NCBI RefSeq assembly: GCF_025602895.1
Contig: NW_026516548.1
Coordinates: 1 to 23,661, forward strand
Origin: Polychytrium aggregatum
Lineage: Eukaryota; Chytridiomycota; Chytridiomycetes; Polychytriales
Length of the DNA stretch: 23,661 nucleotides
Reading direction: 5' to 3'
Part shown: piece after piece, positions 10,907 through 20,326 of the stretch
How positions within the stretch are numbered: position 1 is the stretch's first letter
How the letters are laid out: every line of letters starts with the position of its first letter
Translations under genes and position numbers: made by a program
The notes under the pieces: generated by a model
The model's database searches: none
Told to the model about the DNA's origin: nothing
The model's input: only the letters and a program-made list of their open reading frames with translations

Positions 10907-11443
10907 GTTGATGGAAATGCCACCAAGATTGAACAGATGTGCACTACCATGCAGACTGATGCCATCGAGAGAAGCTGCAGCCACCCAAGTGGCAGCGAAC
11001 CGCCAGGCAAGGACGGGCATGGAAAGGACATGGAAAGGACATGGACAGGGCATGGAAAGGGGGCTCGGGTAGCGCAGGTCGGGTGGAAGCAAGACATCGA
11101 TGGTCAGGTGCGCAAGACACAAGACCGGGCTCGACCCACACACGACCGCCACATGGACCAGGCCAGAATGGACTCGAAGGGCATGATTGGCTGCATCTGC
11201 TCTTGCCACAGGCCAAAGTGCGACATGCATGGTGGTGCGCCGATGGAGCCATGGCCTTGCTGTGGAGCCATGTCCTTGCTGCGGTTTTCTCTTTCGGCAC
11301 ATGTTCAGGCCCATGGCGCGGGCTCAGCCGAGGGGCTGTGGGACAGGCGGGACATGCGAGCATCGCGCTGATGCTGTGCAAGTCCCGTTGCCGCCGAGAA
11401 GACTGGAGGCAGAAGACCACGCTATCGAGGCGGGATCAAAGCA

Positions 11444-11483
11444 GTGTCGAGATCAACGTAGTGTCGAGATCAACGTAGTGTCG
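11444..11483. repeat. 17-base tandem repeat
   Basis: GTGTCGAGATCAACGTA occurs twice exactly (11444-11460, 11461-11477), followed by the first bases of a third unit. Confidence 0.88.
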
Positions 11484-11864
11484 GGGTGCAATTCGAGGTG
11501 CAATGCGAGCTCGGTCGCAGGACAGATCCGCCCTCCTGCCGGACCGGCGCGGGTGGCACGCCCGTGTGGCCAAGGAGCGGGTGCGCCGACTGGTGCGGCC
11601 GGTGCCTCAGGCGACACGCGCGACGGGCAAGCCCGCGAGTGGGTTGGTGCGCCCAAATGAAGCCGGCGGGTCACGCTGGCGCGGGCGGAGACACGCACAA
11701 GGGGGGATGGTGACCAGGGCTGGTGGCACGGGCCGCTGTTGTGCCTGTGGCCTGTGTGCAGTGCGGGCGGTGCGGGCGGCTGCGGCGGGGCCACGGCGGC
11801 GGCGGGGGGCTCGCGGTGCGCCCGGTCCGTGTCCGGGACAAAGGACATGCCCTGGGCTGGTTGC

Positions 11865-11990
11865 GGTTGCTGTTGGCGGTGGTGCTGGTGTTGATGGTGG
11901 TGTTGTGTCTGGTGGTGCTGCTGTTGATGTCGGTGTTGATGTTGACGGTGGGTCTGGTGGTGTGGCTAATGTTATGGTTACGGTTGCAGC
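11865..11990. repeat. GGT/GTT-rich low-complexity tract
   Basis: Strand-asymmetric run of GGTGNTG and GTTGATG words with almost no C or A on the + strand. A shorter similar tract lies at 12421-12480 (GGTGGGTGTTG units). Translations in all frames are simple-sequence peptides. Confidence 0.7.
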
Positions 11991-12420
11991 CGCGGCGGAT
12001 GTGGCTGCGACGGATGTGGCTGCATCGGGGCTGGTGCGCCGTGTGCGATTGTGGTTATCGGTGTGGATATGGGTGTGTCGCTTGGGCAAACAGACCTTTG
12101 CCAGGCAGTCATACGGCCAAGTGCTGGCCGGGACGCAGACATGCTCATGGCAAGTCGCAGACATGGCGATGTGGAGACGAGAGTGTGTTCGGGTCCACCA
12201 CAGGAAAGAAGCAAGAGCCACATCTCGCCCGCCGAGAGTGCAGCGACGAGCACTGAGATCCAATCACGCACGCCGAGAGCCCGCCGATGATGCCATCCGC
12301 ATGGCCGAGGCAAGACCGAGGCAAGGCCGTGGACCAGATGTCAGGGCCGATGGTGTGCTGCAGGGCCGCGATGCGGCAAGCGGTGTCTTGCAGCGGCGAC
12401 ATGTGCCGGCGTGGATGTCG

Positions 12421-12480
12421 CGGGATGGTGGTGGGTGTTGGTGGGTGTTGTTGAGTGTTGCTGGGTGTTGCTGTGGTGGG
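12421..12480. repeat. GGGTGTTG-type direct repeats
   Basis: Five or so degenerate units of GGGTGTTG(GT/CT) in 60 bases on a G/T-only strand. Confidence 0.7.
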
Positions 12481-13012
12481 GTGTCGATGTTTCAGACCAA
12501 GGCCGTGGGCTGATGCCAACACCGCCGCGGGTGTGGATGTTCCGGTGGTTCTGCAAGCAGCCTTGTGCATGGGCTTGGGAGATTGCTCTTGCCGGATGAG
12601 CATAAACCTCTTCAACCGCCAAAGCCAAACATCAAGGCAATGTTGCCCACCCGCACGAACTGCTCCTGTCGTAACAATCCGGGGCTGCTGTTCGCGAGTC
12701 GCCCCCCCCCTTGCCCATGCGTTGTTTGCGTCGTCCGCACCACACAGCGCTCCAGTCGCTCGTGCGGCTGCAGCACCGCCTTGTCGCCGTGCCGGCCTTG
12801 GCCCGCCTCGCCCGCCGGGAAAGCGCTTGCCTTCATTTGGGTCTCGTGCCCCTGCCATCTGTTGTGTCCCTCGGCGGTGCGACCCGCCGCCCATCCCAAC
12901 ACCCGCCCACGCAGAATGAAAAAAAGGCTGTACACCTTGCCCAACAAATTTGCTCCACCCGCATGGGCGCCGCCCGGGAACATGGAAGGGCCAACATGTG
13001 CTGCCCGAGGAC

Positions 13013-13019
13013 ATAAATA
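13013..13019 (+). promoter_or_regulatory. TATA-like box of the bHLH gene
   Basis: ATAAATA lies 277 bases before the ATG at 13296. It is followed by a long C/A-rich leader poor in secondary-structure-forming G (13190-13290). Confidence 0.45.
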
Positions 13020-13295
13020 CGCGGCCCTCCCCCGGCGCTTTGGCCATCTCCTCCTCCAACCAGCCCGTTCCGTCTCGGCCTTCCTACTCTGCTCTGCCCT
13101 TGCCCTGTCCTTGCCCTATTCTTGCCTGCCGTGCTCTGCTCGCCGCCAGTCCTGCTGTCCGACCAAGACCATCCATCGCAAGACTCTGTCTATCCCATCC
13201 CGTACACCCAACCAGCCATCCCAACAGCCAACCATCCCAACAGTCAAGCAAACCAAAAACCAAAGCCGAAAACCAAGCACCTTGCTCCCGCATCC

Positions 13296-13951
13296 ATGAA
13301 CTACTACCCCAACCGCCCCGTCAGTGCACCCTCCCACTTTGCCCCCATCTCGCCCAACACCTCGCCTCGCATGGAGACTGCACCTTACCACCCGCAGCCT
13401 GGTATGATGTCCTATCCTCACCAGGAGCCCTCCTACCCGCTCGTCAAGACCGAGCCGCCTCAACACCACCCGGCCATGTTTCCGCCCCAGTATCTCGACT
13501 CGGCCCCGTACTATCAGGACAAGCGTCTGGCCAGCCCTCCCTACCGCAGCGGGCCCCCGCGGTACACCCCGCCCGGCGAACGCTCCGAAAAGGAGATGCT
13601 GCGAAAGGTTTCCCACTCGGCCATCGAGCGCCGTCGCCGCGAAAAGATCAACCAGCGCATCCTGCAGCTCAAGAGCATGGTTCTGCCTGCGCCAACCAGG
13701 ACAGCATCCACAAGCTCTCGATCCTCGAGTACACCATCGAGTACATCTACTCGCTGCACCAGCAGATCGACTCCCTCTCGGGCTCCTCTGCTGCTGCCTC
13801 GGCCAAATCCTCGCCGCACGATCCATCGTCTCCCGCCCAGCAGCCCGTCACCGCCGTTCTGCCTGCAGCCCAGGACGCCCTGTCGCAGCCGAGCCCGCCA
13901 GTCTCGAGCACGCGCGGTCGCAGCCTGAGCGTGCAGAACCTGCTCATATAG
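13296..13951 (+). CDS. Class B bHLH transcription factor (USF/MAX-like DNA-binding region)
   Basis: About 218 residues, intronless as read. Residues 1-105 are Pro/Tyr/His-rich and disordered, probably regulatory. The basic region RKVSHSAIERRRREKIN carries the His-Glu-Arg triad (H5, E9, R13) that class B factors use to read CACGTG. Helix 1 is QRILQLKSMV, and helix 2 is SIHKLSILEYTIEYIYSLHQ, followed by a Ser/Ala/Pro-rich tail ending SVQNLLI before TAG. One C is missing at 13686-13687, in the loop between the helices. The basic region and helix 1 are in one frame and helix 2 and the tail in the next, and with the base the length is a multiple of three. If taken literally the protein would lose helix 2 and could not dimerise. 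No leucine zipper is evident. The family is clear; the target pathway is not. Confidence 0.85.
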
Positions 13952-14344
13952 GCCACCTCCGCCATCGCACACACCCCCCCCTCTTATCTATTGTTTCTCT
14001 GCTCTATAGACAGATGCCCTCGCCTCCTTTATTTGATTCCAACGTCCGTTTTGCCCTCGGCCGGGTTCCATTTTTGCCCTTTCCTTCACTGTACATACTT
14101 TTTATTCTCTACCACCCTCGAATTGTTTCTCTGTTCTCGAGTGCGATCTGCTGGTGTGGTCTGGTTGGCAGGACCAATCCAATCCATCGAATACAACAAA
14201 TGCTTCAGTCCATAGCCATCTCTGTCGTTCGGACTTGCTCGCTGTGTGGCATTCGTTGGATCAGACTCGGTGTGCCGACCCGAGAGCAAGCCAAACACTT
14301 GCCTGGCGGACACCCGGACGGCCGCTGCCTCAACATATGACGCT

Positions 14345-14420
14345 CATGCGGCCTCGGCCTCGTCCTGTTTCGCACATGCGGCCTCGTCCTGTTCTGCACA
14401 CGCGGCCTCGTTGGCCTCGT
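14345..14420. repeat. GCGGCCTCG-containing direct repeats
   Basis: ATGCGGCCTCG followed by TCCTGTT(T/C) recurs about every 24 to 30 bases (three units), then decays into 9-base GCCTCGTTG units. Confidence 0.75.
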
Positions 14421-14597
14421 TGGTCTCGTCCATCCCGCATGCACTCTTATTGGTCTCGTACTGCCGTCTCCGCCGAGCGTATGCTCGACGTCCTTGGCTT
14501 GCGCTTGGACTGTCCTTCCCTCCTGCTCTGGCCCTGCCCCCCCAATGCCCAGTGCGTCCCTTGGCGGTCCGCCCCGCATCCCCATCGCCCCGCTCCA

Positions 14598-14643
14598 CCG
14601 TCCCGATTCTCATATTCCCGCCGTCCCGATTCCCACATTCCGC
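14598..14643. repeat. 23-base tandem duplication
   Basis: CCGTCCCGATTC, then a CATATTCCCG or CACATTCCG end, occurs twice head to tail (14598-14620 and 14621-14643) with two differences. Confidence 0.8.
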
Positions 14644-15804
14644 TTGCGGCGGCACCTCCCGGCTCCGTATCCATGTCTGTCCCCTTTCCTCTTCACGGCT
14701 CAGGCCACGATTGCTGATCGGCTGTGGGATGACCCAGCAAGCCACTCGCCTTGATCCAACAAGGGCGATGGTGACCAGAGCGAGGCAGACGACCTGCCGG
14801 CGGGGGAGAAAGTGTCAGGCTCGCTGCTCGGGCGACTGTGCTTCGGGCACAAGGCTTGAGCCACAAGTTACCGTCGGGCTCGTCTTTGGGAGAGCCTCTG
14901 TGCACCCACCAGCCCACCACCCTCAATTTTCGAGCGCCCCCGCAGTCGGTCACCACCTGTCCAAGGAAAAAGGAAAGGAAAAGGAAAGGCCAGGGACGCC
15001 GGCACAGGCGCCCCTCAGCATCGGCCGCCCTGTCGTCCAGCCCAACCGTAAAGACCGATCTGGACGAGCCCGCATGCCACCACCGATCTGTGTGGTTCCT
15101 CCCGCACGGGTTGTGTCCGCCAGAGCCTCCCTCCTCCCTCCTCGCCTCGCCTCGCTCCGAGGACCACCGACGCACAGTGGCTGGTCTCGAGACACCACGC
15201 GGCCGGCTGCCTGCCAGGCGCCGGTGCACCGCCATCGACCTTCCTCGCCCCAATGGCGCCATGCCTGGCCACTCCCGCTTGATATCGATGGCCTTGTATC
15301 GAGACCAGAGAGGCATCTGCCTGCCTGTCTGTCCCTTGATCTGACATGCATCGGGCAGCTCGACAAAGCAATCGCCGACCCACCGCCGCACCATCCGCGC
15401 ACACTCGACCGGTTCGCATACACAGCACGGAATACAAAGGGCGAGCCCCGTCGCCTGAGCAGTCGCAGCAAGGGCAGGTCGTCATCGCTTGCGTCTTCAT
15501 CGTCGTCTGGTCGATGGCGGGCGCGCCTCCTGCGACTGCCACCCCAGGGCCGCAAGAGACGGGATATGATTATTTTTTTTGTTCGTTGTTGTGAGTCTGC
15601 AGGTATATCCCAAGACGGGATGGGACGCAGCCAGGTGCAGACGGGAAAGAGAGGGGTCGAGCACGCATCGCTGTTTGGATATGGGGTGGATGTCCCTCCT
15701 CCCACCGACCCCCACCGGGCTGTGTCCGCAGCGCACGCGGTGACCACGGCCCACACCACCAGCAGGGCGGGTTGTCGAGGAGCAGGAACGCTGGATACGG
15801 GGTC

Positions 15805-15810
15805 TTTATT
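15805..15810 (-). terminator. Poly(A) signal of the DUF4097-like gene
   Basis: TTTATT on +, AATAAA on the minus strand, about 125 bases after the stop at 15934. Confidence 0.55.
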
Positions 15811-15853
15811 GGAGATGACGGGCCATGGATTCAAATAGGTAGTGATGCAATAC

Positions 15854-15899
15854 TGCAACAACAGCGGCAACAACAGCAACAACAGCAGCGGCAACAGCG
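15854..15899. repeat. CAA/CAG repeat in the 3' flank of the DUF4097-like gene
   Basis: Mixed CAACAACAG and CGGCAACAG units, 46 bases, just after the minus-strand stop codon. Confidence 0.8.
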
Positions 15900-15933
15900 A
15901 GAGGAGTTGGCATGGGTCGGTTCGTCGTCCCTC

Positions 15934-17383
15934 CTACGAGAACTTGACATTGACCGGTCCGCTGACCGTGGAGATGGTCAAGTTGCTGGGGGATGCGCTC
16001 CCGCCAACCTGGCCCGAAACTGAGAGTTGGTCGACTGGATCGCCGAGACCGAGCCGCCAAGGACTCGAACAGGGCCGGACGTGGAGGCGACCGCGATCGA
16101 GCCGGCAATCGGGCCCGTGAACTGAGAATTGATGACGCCGCTCGTTGTCTGGAAGCTGAGAGCGTAGGCTGTCGAGATCGTCCCGGTCAGGGGGATGCTC
16201 AGAGTGACGTCGCCGCTCGTCGACAGCTGCTTGATCCGGGATCCAATGGCAATGTCGCCCATGAGCTCTCCGCTTGTGGTGGTGAAGCCAGCATACTGGA
16301 GTGCCACGGAGCCCTGTGAAATCAGACAGACGAAATGCAAGGTCAGTCCGTATCAATGATTGGCATCAATGATTCGCATCGACAATTCAGATCGACAATT
16401 CGCATCGACATCGACCCGCATTCCGGCCCCCTTCTGCCATCTCCAACCCGACGTTCTGGCGACCGCAGATGGCTGCAGCCAATACATACCGTGGTTTGAA
16501 TGTTGCCACTGGTGGTCGAGATATCGAGTGAGGTTGATTTGACAGGCTGATGTAGAGTCAGGGAGTGAGCTCGCTTGGTCGCTGGCTTGGCCTGAACCGT
16601 TTTTCAAGCCAGAGTCGGACCAACGTCCGCACAGTCCTCTGCGGCGCAACTCCATGGACCTCAAGCCACGGATTCATTCCCAAATGAATCGACAAATCAA
16701 GGGACTCACCACAAGATTGACGTTTCCGCTGATTGTGTTGACGGAAAGGCTGTTGATGTTGGCGTTCTGGGAGGAGAAAGAGCAGGAAGATCAGGAACAC
16801 GATGCGGGGTGAGATTCGTGGACTTTGGCCGAGAAGCATTCGGAGACGAAGCTGGGGCAGAAGTGCTGCGCTCGTACCTGAAGATATATGTTACCGGTAA
16901 TTGTTTGGAATGAAAAGCTGGAGCTGGCGGCCGAGTTTACGCCCTGCAAGGACAGTAGTTGTGTGTGAGTGGTCTCGTCAAGAACGGCGGCTCACCGCCC
17001 ACGGCTCGGTCGTGTTCATGAATGTTCATGACCAGGATCACGGCCGTGTCTCCGCGATCAAGGCCTTGCATGCTCAGAGCACGACAGCCGGTGGGAACCC
17101 GACCTGCCCTGATAGTGCCGACGGCCGACACACCACCCACGAGGCTTACCGAAACGTTCACGTCCGCGCTGGTGGTCTGAATCTGAAGATAGTTGAGGGC
17201 TTGGGTCGCGTAGAGGTTGTTCACGGAGATGAATCCGTCCGTGCATCCAGGACTCATGTTCAGGGGTTGGTGAGGACCTGGGGAAGCTGGACCTCGACGG
17301 CGGCAAAATAGCTCTGGCCGGGGGGCACTCGACGGATCAATGGCACTGAGGGAATCATCCGGGCGCACAATGGAACAATGCAT
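15934..17383 (-). CDS. Beta-repeat protein resembling DUF4097/adhesin-like proteins
   Basis: Minus-strand exons: 17383-17150 (5' end uncertain), 16943-16878, 16766-16710, 16546-16490, 16313-15934; all introns GT-AG and all in phase 0. About 264 residues as read. The protein is a chain of roughly 19 to 25-residue units, each with a small turn such as TTSGNI, TISGNV, TITGNI, TSGDV, TSGPV or TVSGPV flanked by alternating Ile/Val/Ser strands. This pattern is characteristic of DUF4097/DUF2807-type right-handed beta-helix proteins, probably surface or secreted; the function in fungi is unknown. Three of the exons carry a single coil each. Shifts are inferred at the G runs 17320-17325 (one extra) and 17263-17266 (one missing), and at 16017-16019 (one missing). 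The last restores a second NSQF unit parallel to the one 40 residues earlier. The ATG at 17383 gives no signal peptide, so an upstream exon is likely. Confidence 0.7.
16376..16415. repeat. ATCGACAATTC repeats in an intron
   Basis: CATCGACAATTCAG, then ATCGACAATTCGC, then ATCGACATCGAC: short direct repeats within the intron 16489-16314 of the DUF4097-like gene. Confidence 0.7.
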
Positions 17384-17814
17384 GCGGCCGGCCTCCTGTG
17401 GCTGCACTGACCTGCCGTCCAGCCATCAGCCCATCGCCATCGAGATGCAGAGACTCGCGAGAGCCAGCCTCGTTGCCAACCACCGCCCACACCAGGCGGC
17501 GAGCTCGTGGGCAGAGTTCAGACCGACAATGCACCATACGAATCCAGAGCCCAGATCATCGCAGCGAGACTTGGGCTTGTTCATGAGCGGCCTCAGTGGC
17601 AGACGAACGGTCCACAAAGGCATGGGGGACGCTCCCAAGCCGATCCTGCGATAAGCCAGCACGTGGAATCATCCCATTCTTCGAGTCTCGCGGGGCTCGG
17701 TCTTGGCGGCGACGCTGTCGTGCTCGCACGTCCTGCTTGTTTGCTTTGTCTTGGGTCCTGGGCCTGCATCGCCGCCTCTCCCTCCTTCTCAGCCCTCATC
17801 TCTCTCCGCACGCC
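17384..17814. promoter_or_regulatory. Divergent upstream region with a CACGTG E-box
   Basis: Lies between the DUF4097-like gene (-) and the Sel1 gene (+). A perfect palindromic E-box CACGTG is at 17660-17665, 150 bases before the Sel1 ATG. The part from 17400 to 17570 may contain an unrecognised 5' exon of the minus-strand gene. A pyrimidine-rich stretch at 17765-17805 precedes the Sel1 start. Confidence 0.4.
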
Positions 17815-19327
17815 ATGGAAACCAGCACCAGTATCGCTCCACTGGCTCCAGATGCGGCATATGCAGCCCTCGTGCGTCCTGACATCTTCGTCATCGTGTG
17901 CTGCAGCGAAAGCTTCCAGCTCGCCCTCGGTCATGACGAGATCAAGAAGCTACTCCGAGTGTGCAAACGAGCACGGCCTCTCCTGAGCTCCAAGGTGACC
18001 CGCTTCGACAGCTGGTGCCGGAATGCAGGACTATATCATCAAGCCGAACAGATGCGGATCGGCCTCACGCCCAGCGACAAGATTGCCCTCTCGCTGCACT
18101 GCAAGAATCCAGGCTCAGCCGACCGGTCCTGGCTAGTTGCCCAGTCCAACCATGGAAACGCTTCTGCTTCGTATCTCCTGGCCCGGATTATCCAAGCCGA
18201 TTTCGACAGTGGAGCCGTGGTCTACTCTGAGCGAGCACTCAGACAGCAGCAAGCCTTCCAGCTCCTCGAAGCAGCGGCCAGCGCAAGCCATGCGATGGCC
18301 CAGTTCCATCTGGCAGAAAGCTATCTCAACGGACTCGGGGGTCGATCAAGATCAAACCAAGGCTGCGGAGTTGTATCGCAGTCTTGCAGAGCAAAGAATG
18401 CCTCGAGCTCAAGTCGCATTCGGCCGCTGCTATGAGTCAGGCGAAGGTGTCGACCAAAATCATGAAGCAGCCATTGAGTGGTATTCCAAGGCTGCGAGCC
18501 AGGGCAGCGAAGACGGCCGACTCCATATTGTATTCCTCCAGGGCTGGTTCTCGTTGGTTGGCCATGGTGTCGAACATAGCGACGTCTCGATGCCTTTAAT
18601 CGCTGGCAGGAGGTCAGCACCAAGTCCACCCGACCTGGCCATCAAGTCGATCGCCACCTATATGGTCGGCTGGATGCACTACCCTCGGTCGGGGCACCCT
18701 GCAAGACCGACAGAGGGGAGAAAAATCCTCCAAGCCAATGTGTCAAGAGAGTTTTCCCATCGGGGAGCACGATGGCTTGGACACACGGCGACACATCTCA
18801 TCCAACTCACCACATCTTGCAGGTTCTATGGACTGTGTCGCCTCGGATCGATACCACGATCGCTGTGCAGACATCTTACGGCCGTGTGTCTGATCCAAGG
18901 GTTCGGAACCATCAAGGACCAAGAAAGGCAGCGACGTTTTCGAACAGCTCGCCTGCGAGGGCTGTAGCGACAGCCAGTACTGGCTGGCGGCATGCTGCTC
19001 GTATGGGTGGGAGTGGCCCTTTGACAATCGAATGCATTCGAGTGGCCAAAGTGTCTGCCCGACCAAGGCAATCCGTACGGACAGTACATGGCTGGGGTGT
19101 ACTATCTCCGGGGAATAGGTATTGAAGAGGATGGAGCCAAGGCAGTAGAGTGCTTTCCGCAAGTCAGCCGAGCAAGGAAATCGGCACGGGCAATATTACC
19201 TCGGCGACTGCTACAGGACAGCTTTCTGGTGTCGACGGAGATATCGACACCGCGTCCCTGGTACCGCAGGTCTGCAGAACAAGGTCTCTACTCGGCTATC
19301 GATGAGCTCAATTACCTCGGCAGGTGA
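17815..19327 (+). CDS. Sel1-repeat protein, frame broken many times
   Basis: Sel1-like repeats are helical hairpins that scaffold protein complexes, in fungi often in signalling or ER quality control. ATG at 17815 has an ideal context (GCCATGG). Residues 1-125 are helical with no known domain; repeats then begin (ASASYLLARIIQAD, AMAQFHLAESYLNGLG). The frame changes at the G run 18337-18341, after which VDQDQTKAAELYRSLAEQ, AQVAFGRCYESGEGVDQN and AAIEWYSKAASQG follow. Further pieces are ATYMVGWMHY (18652), LGRGTLQDRQRGEK (about 18683), DVFEQLACEG to YGWEWPFDN (18931-19029), GNPYGQYMAGVYYLRGIGI (about 19067), KSAEQGNRHGQYYLGDCYR (about 19161) and WYRRSAEQGLYSAIDELNYLGR to the TGA at 19325. At least six frame changes are needed. 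Some may be introns; exact structure was not resolved. It could be a pseudogene. Confidence 0.65.
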
Positions 19328-20326
19328 ATCTGAATCTCGCGTCGCTCCCAATACTATATTCCAACAGCCATGCCGAAAGCCGGCAGAGTAAGCGATGTTT
19401 TGGTGATCTGCCAATCGACAAAGGGGTTGTTTGTCATTGGATTCATTCCAAATACAGAATGAATTGCCGAACTATCTTCGTTGGCGTTGATCGAAGGACA
19501 AACCATTGCCACGACTTCACTTGGGATTCGATATTTCAAGTGTCCCACAGAATTCCTGGAAGACATCATCTGCATCCTGTTCCCGGCCGATGTGTCTTGG
19601 GTCTGTTTCCCGAGTCCAATCGTGTCGCAATGCTGCACGAGTCAGCACATCCTCCTCGACCCCAGGAACAGAAGCCATCCCTCCCATGGCCGATATTGTG
19701 GTATCGATGGAATCAACTCGATATTGTCGGGCTCTGGTGTCCCGTTCATGGTTTGACGAGTGTTCTCTGGATGGCCAGAGCAAGCAGCCCATCGACCCAG
19801 GTCCAGGATGTCTCGTCCCAGCCTAGCAGCAATCCAGCATCATTCCGATGGCTGTGATTGCCGATACTTTGAACGAGCGACACTTGCACCATTCGATCTC
19901 ACTCGATTAGCGGACAGCGTGAGTGCGATTGCGGTGCCGGGTCGTTTGGGGACTCTCAGGCACACATCCACGAAACAATCTGGGATGTCGTCGCCAAGTC
20001 GGTTGTTTATTATCATTCATGGGGCATTCTGATTTGAATGAACATAAGAAATATCATAGATGTCACAAAGACTCTCATTTGACAGAGCTCTCAGTCGAGC
20101 GATCGAATCTACCAAAAACCACCCCATTCCACCAGAACGGCACACTGAAACATCCAATCACTCACAAGCAGTCAACCACACAAGCACATCGGTGTCCAAC
20201 AGGCGCAGCTGTTCCAACCAGTCCGGTATCCCAACACAATAACAAAAACAGAAATCACAAATCACAGCAGCTGGGCACCCGCTCGGATTGTTGTTGACCG
20301 GCACACTGGCCGGGATGAGGGCGGGC
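19328..20326. other. Convergent intergenic region
   Basis: No conserved protein was recognised. It is less GC-rich than the coding parts. It contains the 3' regions of the Sel1 gene and the ABC transporter, and short inverted words (ATTCATTC and GAATGAAT near 19440-19465). Confidence 0.5.
20006..20011 (-). terminator. Poly(A) signal of the ABC transporter gene
   Basis: TTTATT on +, AATAAA on the minus strand, about 316 bases after the stop codon at 20327. Confidence 0.45.

Larger units (their letters stand above)
10300..13295. other. Three-kilobase stretch without a recognisable gene
   Basis: Both strands hold stop-free frames of over 300 codons, but none shows a conserved domain, a convincing splice pattern or ordinary amino-acid composition. 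The stretch is rich in short direct repeats (10868, 11444, 11850-11990, 12421-12480) and CATGG-like words. The last 300 bases are the leader and TATA-like box of the bHLH gene. It may hold a non-coding transcript or the remnant of a mobile element; neither can be shown here. Confidence 0.5.
13952..15933. other. Two-kilobase stretch without a recognisable gene
   Basis: Begins with the T-rich 3' end of the bHLH transcript (13985-14140). An uninterrupted + strand frame of 530 codons spans 14246-15838, but it starts at GTG, its first ATG is far inside, and its translation is Pro/Arg/Ser/His-rich with no domain. Tandem repeats occur at 14345-14420 and 14598-14643. The right end holds the 3' untranslated region of the minus-strand gene. 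Confidence 0.5.

Noticed and set aside
9912..11483. Short direct repeats considered as a CRISPR-like or attachment-site array
   Set aside because: Units are head to tail without spacers, differ in sequence from place to place, and the setting is a eukaryotic genome.
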